A stretch of 64,000 bases of DNA, from contig CATQGW010000004.1 of the NCBI GenBank assembly GCA_958295515.1, positions 241,127 through 305,126 of the forward strand, given 5' to 3'. The notes beneath the pieces were generated by a model. That model ran no database searches and was not told where the DNA came from. It was given only the letters and a program-made list of their open reading frames with translations. A program made the translations under genes and the position numbers. This document shows, piece after piece, positions 8,484 through 16,557 of this stretch (its first letter is position 1; each line of letters begins with the position of its first letter). This DNA comes from an uncultured Dehalococcoidia bacterium (GTDB lineage Bacteria; Chloroflexota; Dehalococcoidia; Bin125).

Positions 8484-9545
8484 ATGCGCAACCCCCGCGA
8501 ATTCCTGCGCCCCCTGGTGCTCGGCGCGCCCAATCCGCCCGCCGAAATCCCCACCTATCCCTCGCGCATGATCCACTTCTTCGACCCCGCCAACGAGCGC
8601 ATCAAAGCGCGCCTGCCACAGCTCGCACCCCAGGTCGACATCCTGCTCGGCAACCTCGAAGACGCCATCCCCCCCAACGCCAAAGAAGCCGCCCGCCGCG
8701 GACTAATCGAGGTCGGCCAAACACTCGAACTCGGCGCAACCCGCCTATGGACCCGCGTCAACGCCGTCGACTCCCCCTGGTTCCTCGACGACATGCTTGA
8801 ACTCACAGCTGAGATCGGCGGCGTGCTCGACACCGTCATGCTGCCCAAAGTCAACGGACCCGAAGAAATCCGCTTCCTCGACCTGCTGCTCGCGCAGCTC
8901 GAAGCCCGCAACGGCCTCGAACGCCCAATCCTCATTCACGCAATCCTCGAGACCGCCCAAGGCGTCTCCAACGTAGAAGCGATCGCCGCCTCCAGCCCCC
9001 GCCTGCAAGGCATGAGCCTCGGCCCGTCCGACCTCGCCGCCTCGCGCCGCATGAAAACAACCCGAGTAGGCGGACCCCACCCCGGCTACGTCGTCCGCAC
9101 CGACGCCGATCCCGACGACGCCGACACCGCCCGCACCCCCTCCCTCCAGGACCCCTGGCACTACACCCTCGCGCGCATGATCGACGCCTGCGCCGCCAAT
9201 GAGCTCTACCCCTTCTACGGCCCCTTCGGCGACTTCAGCGACCCCGTCGGCTGCGAAGACCAGTTCCGCGCCGCCTTCATCCTCGGCTGCGCCGGCGCAT
9301 GGACGCTCCACCCCAACCAAATTCCCATCGCCAAAGCAGTCTTCCGCCCCCAGCCCGAGGAAGTCGACTTCGCGCGGCGCGTAGTAGCCGCAATGCAAGA
9401 AGCCGGCGGAGCCGGCGGCGTCGCCGTAGTAGACGGCAAAATGCAGGACGACGCCACCTACAAACAATGCCAAGTCCTCCTGGACCTCGCCGAAATGCTC
9501 TCAGAAAAAGACCCCGACCTCGCAGCCCTATACGCAGCAAAGTAA
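8484..9545 (+). CDS. mcl: L-malyl-CoA / beta-methylmalyl-CoA lyase
   Basis: A 353-residue HpcH/HpaI-type aldolase that closely resembles, by recall, the Chloroflexus malyl-CoA lyase of the 3-hydroxypropionate bicycle. That enzyme cleaves malyl-CoA to acetyl-CoA plus glyoxylate, or makes methylmalyl-CoA from propionyl-CoA. Shared stretches include G-N-L-E-D-A-I-P (56-63), I-L-E-T-A-Q-G, G-P-S-D-L-A-A-S-R, M-K-T-T-R-V-G-G and G-K-M-Q-D-D-A-T near the end. Expected Mg ligands are Glu156 and Asp183, with Arg91 near the substrate. The ATG has GGAGGAC upstream. It follows the binding lipoprotein by 24 bases. Whether the whole bicycle exists cannot be judged here. Confidence 0.88.
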   Translation: MRNPREFLRPLVLGAPNPPAEIPTYPSRMIHFFDPANERIKARLPQLAPQVDILLGNLEDAIPPNAKEAARRGLIEVGQTLELGATRLWTRVNAVDSPWFLDDMLELTAEIGGVLDTVMLPKVNGPEEIRFLDLLLAQLEARNGLERPILIHAILETAQGVSNVEAIAASSPRLQGMSLGPSDLAASRRMKTTRVGGPHPGYVVRTDADPDDADTARTPSLQDPWHYTLARMIDACAANELYPFYGPFGDFSDPVGCEDQFRAAFILGCAGAWTLHPNQIPIAKAVFRPQPEEVDFARRVVAAMQEAGGAGGVAVVDGKMQDDATYKQCQVLLDLAEMLSEKDPDLAALYAAK

Positions 9546-9586
9546 CCGCAGCTCCCCACCCAAAGCGGAAACCACAGACCCCTCCC

Positions 9587-12373
9587 TCAAGCAGCACGCC
9601 CCCGCGAAGCAGCCTCCTCCTCCGCCGTACCATTGAACCAACGAATCGCCTCACTCGCAAACCTCGTAATCAAGTACTTCCCCACAAACGCCGCCACGCT
9701 CGCCGTGATCACAATCGCCCACTCGTCCGCCGACATCGGGCGGAACTCGAAGAAGTCGCGCAGCGCCGGCGTATACAGCGTCAGAATGAAAATACCCAGC
9801 AGCGCGATCCCAAAAAACGTCACCAGCGCCGGCCGCATCAACCGTTCCCGCGAAGCACCCTCAAAACCAATCACCTCAACCATGTACCCCAGTCCCACGA
9901 TCCCAATCGTCGAGGAGACCAACGTGCGCGAATCCTCGATCGGCCGCCCCAGGAAGCCTTCCGTCAGCAGGTGTACGGCCACCGCGGAGGTGGCCAGCGC
10001 CAGCGCCGCGGGCAGCGCGAACCGCAGTGTCCCCGCAATGAAATCCCTCCCCGCGCCCGGCGGCGGCGTCGTCAGCGTGATAAACACTGCCGGCACCCCC
10101 AGCGTAAACAGCGCCGTCAGCGAACCGTGCCGCGGCAAGAACGGGAAATCCAGCCCCATCATGTTCGCCATAAAGATAATCAAAAAGGCGTACACGCTCT
10201 TCGTCACAAACAGTTTCGACAGCTGCGAACAGTTGCCCAACACCGTCTGCGCGATCCGGCTCCCCCGCACCAGCGCCTCGAACGAGTCGTTCCGCAGCAC
10301 AATCCCCGCCACCCCCCGCGCCGTGTTCGTGCCCGACTCCATCGCCACGCCCACATCCGCCTCCCGCAGCGCCCGCACATCATTCTGCCCGTCCCCCACC
10401 ATCGCCACGTAGCGCCCCTTGCGCTTCAGCGCCGCCACGATCTGCTCCTTCTGCTGCGGCGCAATCCGACCAAACACGCTGTGCTCAATCACCGCCTCTT
10501 CCAACTCCTCGTCCGACAAACGCGCCAGCTGCGGCCCCGCAATGATCCCGCCCTTGAGCCGGATGCCCAGCTGCTGCACCAGCGCCGCAACCGTCGCAGG
10601 GTTGTCCCCGCTGATGATCTTCGGCTCGATCCCCAACTCATCCATCAGCCGAAACGCGCCGCCGATCTCGGGGCGCAGCTCATCCGCGATCGTGATCAGC
10701 GCCACGATCCGCATCGGCGGCAGCTCGTCGAGCTGCGTATCGGGCAGGAACGGCGCTTCCGCCAGCGCCACCCCGCGCAGCCCCCGCTGCGTCGCCCGTT
10801 CGTACTCCTCCAACAACCCCTCCCCGTCCGCGCAGGCGCGCAGCACCCGCTCCGGCGCGCCAAGCACGAAGACCCGCTCCTCAGTCCCCAGCACCATCCG
10901 CGCCGCGCTCCAGCGGCGCTCCGAATTGAACGGCGCCGTCTCCACCGCCTGCGCCCCGTTCGAGAACCGACCCGCAGCGTCCGCCAGCGCCCGCGCCGTG
11001 CGATTGTTCTCGACCATCTCCAGCGCAAACGCCCCAAGCCAGCCGCGCAGGCTGCGTCCCCCCTGCCCCCAATGCAGATCGTCCACCACCAGCCGGTTCG
11101 CCGTGATCGTCCCCGTCTTGTCGAGGCAGATCGTATCCACATAGTTCAGCGCCTCAACCGCCGCGTTGTCCTGTACGAACGCCCCCATCCGCGCCACCCG
11201 CAGCGCACCCACCGCAAACGCCACCGTGAAGCCCAGCAACAACCCTTCCGGCACCACCGAGGTCGCGGTCGCGATCACCGACTTGATCGCGTCCCCGATC
11301 TCCCGGTCGTTCACCGTAAACGAAATCAGCAGCAGCGCGCCGAGAATAACCGTCGCCACCATCAGCACCCGCAGAATGCGCCGGAAGCGCAGCTGCAGCG
11401 GCGTCTCGCTGCGCGTCAGCCGCCGCGCGTCAGCCGTCTCCCGGATCGCCCGCGACTCCGCCCCCACCCGCTGCGCCCGGTAGTAACACGAACCCCCGGT
11501 GCAGAACGCGCCCGACTCCAGCTCGTCGCCCGGTCCGCAGCGCACCGACCGCGTTTCGCCCGTATTGATCGATTCATCGATCTCCGCGAAATCCCAGATC
11601 ACCGGCCCATCCGCCACCACCTGATCGCCCGAACGCAGCAGCACCAGGTCGTCCTGCACCAGATCGTCGGCCGGAATCTCCTGCTCCACCCCGCCGCGCA
11701 CCACCATCGCCGTCGGCGCGGTCAGCGCCACCAGATCCCGCAGCTTGTGAGTCGCCCGAATCTCCTGAAACGTCCCCACAATCATGTTCGCCACCACAAT
11801 GATCCCCACGAACCCCGCATCGCGCAGATGATCCCCCCCGCTGTCCACAAAGCCGAGCACCACCAGCGCGCCAATCAGCCCGAACAGCACCATGTTGAAG
11901 TAGGTGAACACATTGGAGCGGATGATCTCAAAGTCGCTCCGGCTGCGCCCCGCATCGCGGTTGACCAGCCCCGCCGCCAGCCGCTGCGCCGCCTCCGCGA
12001 CGGTCAACCCGATCAGCTCCGGCGCGGCGCGCGGCGCTTCCGGCTCCGCCGTCGCCGGCCTCGGCTGCGCCGTCGGCTGCGGCGCCGCCCCGTCCGACTC
12101 GCGGATCAACGGCGGCGGCGCCGGCGCATCCGCATCCACCAGCCGAAGCGTCGGCAGCGCGTCCGCCACCGCCAGCGCCGACGTGTGCTCTGCCGCCGCG
12201 TAGGGATCGGGCAGCGCCGCCGACGCCGCAAGCCCCCCGCTCGCGCGCGACTGCTCCAGCTGTTCCAGCTGCTGCGCGAGCGCGCGCAGCTGCGCCTCGC
12301 TCAGCGGCAACTGCCCCTCTTCCAGCGCCGCCAGATCAAAGACCCGAGCCTCGCCGTCGCCGTTCATGCTCAT
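9587..12373 (-). CDS. cation-transporting P-type ATPase, CtpE-like (Ca/Mn candidate)
   Basis: A 928-residue P-type ATPase. The phosphorylation motif D-K-T-G-T has Asp418, the actuator motif reads T-G-E-T (271-274), the membrane ion motif is V-P-E-G-L (374-378), and the hinge motif is G-D-G-Q-N-D, with Gln where most have Val. The P-E-G-L membrane helix and the C-terminal region resemble mycobacterial CtpE, linked to calcium handling. An N-terminal extension of about 120 residues, rich in Ala/Pro and with a Gln/Leu-rich helix, precedes the catalytic core. It starts 31 bases after the metal ABC permease gene, suggesting one metal-homeostasis operon. A second ATG two codons in is an alternative start. 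Confidence 0.85.
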   Translation of the reverse strand: MSMNGDGEARVFDLAALEEGQLPLSEAQLRALAQQLEQLEQSRASGGLAASAALPDPYAAAEHTSALAVADALPTLRLVDADAPAPPPLIRESDGAAPQPTAQPRPATAEPEAPRAAPELIGLTVAEAAQRLAAGLVNRDAGRSRSDFEIIRSNVFTYFNMVLFGLIGALVVLGFVDSGGDHLRDAGFVGIIVVANMIVGTFQEIRATHKLRDLVALTAPTAMVVRGGVEQEIPADDLVQDDLVLLRSGDQVVADGPVIWDFAEIDESINTGETRSVRCGPGDELESGAFCTGGSCYYRAQRVGAESRAIRETADARRLTRSETPLQLRFRRILRVLMVATVILGALLLISFTVNDREIGDAIKSVIATATSVVPEGLLLGFTVAFAVGALRVARMGAFVQDNAAVEALNYVDTICLDKTGTITANRLVVDDLHWGQGGRSLRGWLGAFALEMVENNRTARALADAAGRFSNGAQAVETAPFNSERRWSAARMVLGTEERVFVLGAPERVLRACADGEGLLEEYERATQRGLRGVALAEAPFLPDTQLDELPPMRIVALITIADELRPEIGGAFRLMDELGIEPKIISGDNPATVAALVQQLGIRLKGGIIAGPQLARLSDEELEEAVIEHSVFGRIAPQQKEQIVAALKRKGRYVAMVGDGQNDVRALREADVGVAMESGTNTARGVAGIVLRNDSFEALVRGSRIAQTVLGNCSQLSKLFVTKSVYAFLIIFMANMMGLDFPFLPRHGSLTALFTLGVPAVFITLTTPPPGAGRDFIAGTLRFALPAALALATSAVAVHLLTEGFLGRPIEDSRTLVSSTIGIVGLGYMVEVIGFEGASRERLMRPALVTFFGIALLGIFILTLYTPALRDFFEFRPMSADEWAIVITASVAAFVGKYLITRFASEAIRWFNGTAEEEAASRGRAA

Positions 12374-12404
12374 CCAGTCAGTCTAGGCGCGCGCCGACGA
12401 CGAA

Positions 12405-13274
12405 TTACTCGCTCAGCGATCGCTCCAGCCCCGCCAGCCGCTCCGCCCGCCGCGCGCCGCTGCGCGCCCGCAGCCGCCCAAACCGCTCATACCCCAGCGC
12501 CAGCGCGAACACCGCCGCCTGCGTCAGCACCACCGTCGCCCCCGACGACACATCCACAAACCACGAGATATAGACGCCCAGCCAGCCCGTCAGCACCCCC
12601 ACCACCACCGCGATCACGAACAGCCGCGGCAGGGAGTCCGTCAGCAGCCGCGCCACCACCGGCGGGATCACCAGCGCCGCCGCGATCAGCGTGACCCCCA
12701 GAATTTGCAGCGACGCCACCACCGTCGCCGCCAGCGCGAACGCGAACACCGCCTCCACCCAGTTCACCGAAATGCCGTACGCCCCCGCCACCGCCCGATC
12801 AAACGTGATGAACACCAGCGGCTTCCACCACAGCGTCAGCACCACCGCGATCAGCGCCACCATCCCCACCGTAATCCACAGATCCTGCTCCGAAATGCCG
12901 AGAATCTCCCCGAACAGCGCCGCCTCAAAGTCCCGCGTGAACGTGCGCGCCCGACTGATCACCGCAATCCCAATCGCAAAAGCCGCCGTAGTCACAATCC
13001 CAATCGCCGCATCCCCCCCAATCTGCGGCCGCCGCGACGCGATGTTGATCAGCAGCACCGAAATCGCCCCCCAGACGCCCGCCCCCACAAAGAAATTGAT
13101 CCCGCTCACGAACGAGATCACCGCGCCCCCAAAAATGCTGTGCGCCAGCCCGTGTCCGATGTACGCCAGCCGCCGCAGCACCACGAACACGCCGATCGCA
13201 GCGGTGATCCCCCCCACCAGCGCAGCGGTGATCATCGCCCGCTGCATGAAGCCGAACTCGAACGGATCAAGCAT
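12405..13274 (-). CDS. Zn/Mn-type metal ABC transporter permease
   Basis: A 289-residue membrane protein of the ABC-3 family (ZnuB/MntB type), with about eight hydrophobic helices. Recognisable stretches are G-V-F-V-V-L-R-R-L-A-Y-I-G-H-G-L-A-H near the N-terminus and S-L-Q-I-L-G-V-T-L-I-A-A-A-L-V-I-P-P in the late helices. Its first codon overlaps the ATPase gene by eight bases, so it is translationally coupled. The C-terminus is an Arg-rich tail of about 30 residues. Confidence 0.9.
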   Translation of the reverse strand: MLDPFEFGFMQRAMITAALVGGITAAIGVFVVLRRLAYIGHGLAHSIFGGAVISFVSGINFFVGAGVWGAISVLLINIASRRPQIGGDAAIGIVTTAAFAIGIAVISRARTFTRDFEAALFGEILGISEQDLWITVGMVALIAVVLTLWWKPLVFITFDRAVAGAYGISVNWVEAVFAFALAATVVASLQILGVTLIAAALVIPPVVARLLTDSLPRLFVIAVVVGVLTGWLGVYISWFVDVSSGATVVLTQAAVFALALGYERFGRLRARSGARRAERLAGLERSLSE

Positions 13275-14118
13275 CGCCGCCCCGCTCGATCAGCGTCAGA
13301 TCCGCCGCCTCCAAAGCCTCCTCCGCGCCGTGCGCGCCCGGCGCTTCCTCCGGCACCGGCAGCACATAGGTCTCCAGCCCCCGCTTCACCACCAGCATCG
13401 GCTGCCCATAGGCCCGCTCCAACACCTCCGGCTGCAACACCTCCTCCGCGCTGCCGTCCGCCTGAATCGTGCCCTGCCCCAGACAAACCAGCCGCGGCAG
13501 ATGCGAGGCCACCCCATTAAGGTCGTGCGTGGTCAGCACGATCGTCACCCCGCCGGCGTTGAGCTCGCGCAACTCATGCAAAATCTCGTGGCTGGTCTTG
13601 ATATCCACCCCGCTGGTCGGCTCATCCAGCAGCAACAGCTGCGGATCCGAGATCAACGCCCGCGCCAGAAACGCCCGCTGCTGCTGCCCCCCGGAAAGCG
13701 CCCGAATCGGACGCTCCGCCAGCTCTTCGATCCCCAACTGCTCCAGCACCTCGCGCGCATGGCGGCGCGCCCGCCGACCCGCCCACGGCGCCCAGCGACG
13801 CTCCCGCCACGCCCCCAGCAGCGCCACCTGCTCAACCGTGATCGGAAAATTCCAGTCCACCGTATCCACCTGCGGCACATAGCCGATCCGCAGCGCCCCG
13901 CCCCCCTCCAGACCCCTCCGCGAGCTCTCCCCCGCGTACGTCTCAATCTCCCCCATCAACGCCCGCAGCAGCGATGTCTTCCCGCACCCACTCGGCCCAA
14001 CCACCCCGATCAGATCCCCCCGCCGCACCTCCAGCTCGAGCCGGCGCAGCGCCACCTCGCCGTCATAGCCGACCGCCAGCTCCGACAGCGAAATCAGCGG
14101 CTGCTGTTCGGTCGCCAT
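13267..14118 (-). CDS. Zn/Mn-type metal ABC transporter ATP-binding protein
   Basis: A 283-residue ABC ATPase. The Walker A is G-P-S-G-C-G-K-T-S, the signature is L-S-G-G-Q-Q-Q-R-A-F-L-A-R-A-L, and the Walker B is L-L-L-D-E-P-T-S-G-V-D. The context I-G-Y-V-P-Q after the Walker A is typical of ZnuC/MntA-like proteins. A C-terminal tail of about 40 residues follows the core. It overlaps the binding-protein gene by 25 bases and the permease gene by 8, giving the order binding protein, ATPase, permease. Confidence 0.92.
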   Translation of the reverse strand: MATEQQPLISLSELAVGYDGEVALRRLELEVRRGDLIGVVGPSGCGKTSLLRALMGEIETYAGESSRRGLEGGGALRIGYVPQVDTVDWNFPITVEQVALLGAWRERRWAPWAGRRARRHAREVLEQLGIEELAERPIRALSGGQQQRAFLARALISDPQLLLLDEPTSGVDIKTSHEILHELRELNAGGVTIVLTTHDLNGVASHLPRLVCLGQGTIQADGSAEEVLQPEVLERAYGQPMLVVKRGLETYVLPVPEEAPGAHGAEEALEAADLTLIERGGDA

Positions 14119-15092
14119 GTGTCCCGCACATCGAAATCGTCAAGCGCCGAAGCATCGCCCCCCAGCGCAACCGTCAGCGTCCGCACGTTCTCCACCAGCA
14201 TCGCAATCAACGTGTTCTCCAAGTCCCCGGCCGCCCCCGGCAGATCATCATCGCTCAGCGTCGAAACCTGCACCGCGCCCGCCTCCTCCGCAATCGTCTC
14301 CAGCACCTCCGAGGGAAACACCTCCGAACCGAAAATCGCCGGCACCCCCGCCTCCCGCACCTGGCGAATCAGATCCGCCACTTCCGCCGCCGACGGCTCC
14401 GAGAAGTCCGACGGCTGAACCGCCCCAATCACCTCCAGCCCGTAGCGCGGCGCAAAGTAGGGAAACGAGTCGTGATACGTCAGCAGCTTGCGCTGCGCCG
14501 ACGGAATCGTCGCCGTCGCCTCCGCAATCGCCGTATCCAACCGCCCCAGCCGCTCCGTAAACCGCTCACTGTTCGCGCGGTACACCACCGCGCCCGCCGG
14601 ATCGATCTCAATCAGCGCATCGCGCACCAACTCCGCATAGACCGCCGCCAAATGCGGCGCCGTCCACAAATGCGGATTGGGATTCCCCTCCGAAAGCGGG
14701 AAGGAAAAGTCGTAGACATACTCCTCCGGCGTCACCGCCGCATCCCCCAGCAAAATCAGCAGCGCCTCATCATCCCGGTTCGCCTCCGCCATCTCCAGCG
14801 CCGGCAGCTCCAGGTTCAGACCATTCAGCACAATCAGCTCCGCCCGCGCCAGCTCCGCCGCCGCCGACGGCGGCGGCTCATACGTGTGGCTGTTCACCCC
14901 CTCCGGCACCAGCGACACCACCCGAATCCGCTCCCCCCCAACATTCTCAATAATGCTGCGCAGCGGCGCGATGCTCGTCACCACCAGCAGCCGCTCCTCG
15001 CGCTCGTCAACAGCACCCCCGCACCCCGCCAGCGCAAGGCAAACCAGCAACAGCGGGACGAACAACCATCCAAGCGCGCGATACCCAAGCAT
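14094..15092 (-). CDS. Zn/Mn-type metal-binding lipoprotein of ABC transporter
   Basis: A 332-residue cluster 9 (ZnuA/PsaA-type) solute-binding protein. The signal peptide ends in the lipobox L-A-G-C-G around residue 24. Three likely metal-binding histidines appear in N-S-H-T-Y-E-P, N-P-H-L-W and T-Y-H-D-S-F, with an acidic ligand in F-G-S-E-V-F. It lacks the long His-rich loop typical of strict ZnuA proteins, so Mn or Zn are both possible. The ATG is preceded by CAGGAG. No Zur- or MntR-type operator was recognised in the short divergent region shared with the LLM gene. Confidence 0.9.
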   Translation of the reverse strand: MLGYRALGWLFVPLLLVCLALAGCGGAVDEREERLLVVTSIAPLRSIIENVGGERIRVVSLVPEGVNSHTYEPPPSAAAELARAELIVLNGLNLELPALEMAEANRDDEALLILLGDAAVTPEEYVYDFSFPLSEGNPNPHLWTAPHLAAVYAELVRDALIEIDPAGAVVYRANSERFTERLGRLDTAIAEATATIPSAQRKLLTYHDSFPYFAPRYGLEVIGAVQPSDFSEPSAAEVADLIRQVREAGVPAIFGSEVFPSEVLETIAEEAGAVQVSTLSDDDLPGAAGDLENTLIAMLVENVRTLTVALGGDASALDDFDVRDTWRPNSSR

Positions 15093-15197
15093 GCGGGTCT
15101 CCTGCCCCGCAGACTATGCGCCCCGCCCCCGTATTGCAATTAGTCGCAACAAGCCCACCGCCGCCCACCACCAACCTTCCCAACCCCACCACAGCGC

Positions 15198-15203
15198 TAT
15201 CCT
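15198..15203 (+). promoter_or_regulatory. putative -10 element (TATCCT)
   Basis: TATCCT lies about 60 bases before the LLM start at 15263. It shares the flanking context ACAGYGCTAKCCT with the element before the first SDR gene. No -35 box is clear. Confidence 0.35.
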
Positions 15204-15262
15204 CCCCCAACCGGCGCAACAGCGCCCCAACCCGCGCAAACGCGCAACGCGGAGAGATCACC

Positions 15263-16222
15263 ATGCCCGTTTCCTTTGGCGTTCACACCGGACAGCAAAA
15301 CATCGCAATGGACGAACTCCGCCGCCTCTGGCGCTGGATCGACGACCAGGGCATGGACTGGATCTCCGTCTGGGACCACTTCTACGAAGCGCCCCCCGTC
15401 GACGGCATGTCCCCCCACTTCGAATCTGCCGCCTGCATGGCCGTGATCGCCGCCGAAACCGAGCGCGTCCGCATCGGCTGCCTCGTCTTCTGCGTCCCCT
15501 ACCGCAACCCCGCCACCCTCGCCAAAACCCTCACCACCCTCGACCACATCTCCAACGGACGCCTCGAACCCGGCTTCGGCGCCGGCTGGCACGAAATGGA
15601 GTTCCGCGGCTACGGCTACGGCTTCCCTCCCCTCCGCGACCGCTTCGTCATGCTCGATGAAGGCATCCAAATCATCCGCGGCATGCTCACCCAGGAGCGC
15701 ACCTCCTTCGAAGGCATCCACTACCAGGCCGTCGACGCCACCTGCCAACCACCCCCCGTCCAAGACCGCATGCCCCTCTGGATCGGCGGCCGCGGCGAGC
15801 GCAAAACCCTCGGCCTGGCCGCCCGCTACATGGAAGGCTGGAACGTCCCCTACATCGGCGTCGAAGAATTCGCCCGCCTCAACGGCGTCCTCGACACCCG
15901 CTGCGCCGAAGTCGGACGCGACCCCGCCACCATCGCCCGCACCGTCAACCTCCAGTTCACCCTCAGCAACACCGCCGAAGAAGCCGCCTCCGCACGCCAA
16001 CAACTCGAAGCCCAATGGGGCGACCAGGCCGACCGCATCTCCGAAGGCTCCCTCACCGGCACCCCCGACGACGCCTTCGAGCGCGTCTCCCAATACATCG
16101 AAGCCGGCGCCGACGGCGTCAACGTCGCCCTCCGCGCCCCCTGGAACGAAGCCGCCCTAACCACCTACATCACCGAAACAGTCCCCGCCCTACGCCAAAA
16201 ACACGGCGCCATCACCCTCTAA
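15263..16222 (+). CDS. LLM-class F420-dependent oxidoreductase
   Basis: A 319-residue luciferase-like TIM-barrel oxidoreductase of the F420-type subgroup. Diagnostic parts are S-V-W-D-H-F-Y-E near the N-terminus, a barrel stretch reading L-E-P-G-F-G-A-G-W-H-E-M-E-F (about 97-110), and P-L-W-I-G-G-R-G-E-R-K-T-L further on. Reading the frame open further upstream adds a low-complexity stretch that is not protein-like, so the ATG at 15263 behind CGGAGAG was chosen. It stands alone, divergent from the metal ABC operon. The substrate is unknown. Confidence 0.85.
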   Translation: MPVSFGVHTGQQNIAMDELRRLWRWIDDQGMDWISVWDHFYEAPPVDGMSPHFESAACMAVIAAETERVRIGCLVFCVPYRNPATLAKTLTTLDHISNGRLEPGFGAGWHEMEFRGYGYGFPPLRDRFVMLDEGIQIIRGMLTQERTSFEGIHYQAVDATCQPPPVQDRMPLWIGGRGERKTLGLAARYMEGWNVPYIGVEEFARLNGVLDTRCAEVGRDPATIARTVNLQFTLSNTAEEAASARQQLEAQWGDQADRISEGSLTGTPDDAFERVSQYIEAGADGVNVALRAPWNEAALTTYITETVPALRQKHGAITL

Positions 16223-16225
16223 CCC

Positions 16226-16440
16226 GCGCAAGAGATCCCGTCATACCCGTGCTTGCCACGGGTATCTCGCCGTGACCACCACCAACCCCTCGCACCAGCA
16301 CCAACCCCAACACCCGCACCCCGAAGCTCCCGCCACACCCGCGCCCCAAAGCCCCGTCATACCCGTGCTCTAGATCCCGTCATACCCGTGCTTGTCACGG
16401 GTATCCCGCCGTGACCAGCACCAACCCCACGCACAGCCTC
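16226..16440 (+). repeat. REP-like palindrome cluster (two full copies plus half-units)
   Basis: Full palindromes occur at 16243-16265 and 16382-16404 (arms ATACCCGTG and CACGGGTAT, loops CTTGC and CTTGT), both read in the plus direction. Between them is a run of diverged half-units starting CCGCCACACCC and CCCGTCATACCC. Each full copy is followed by a conserved tail resembling CGCCGTGACCASCACCAAC. The rest of the gap to the gene at 16558 holds only a possible -10 (TAATGT, 16513-16518). Confidence 0.85.
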
Positions 16441-16557
16441 CCCCTCCCACAACAACCGTAAAACAACGTAAAACCTCCCCCCCAGAGCAACAGCCCAACC
16501 CCGCGCCGTTGCTAATGTAAAACGCGAACCACCCAGGGAAAGGGGACACCACCACCC

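Noticed and set aside
9299..12694. 1,131-codon plus-strand open frame
   Set aside because: Antisense to the P-type ATPase, with Arg/Gln/Pro-rich composition; a shadow frame.
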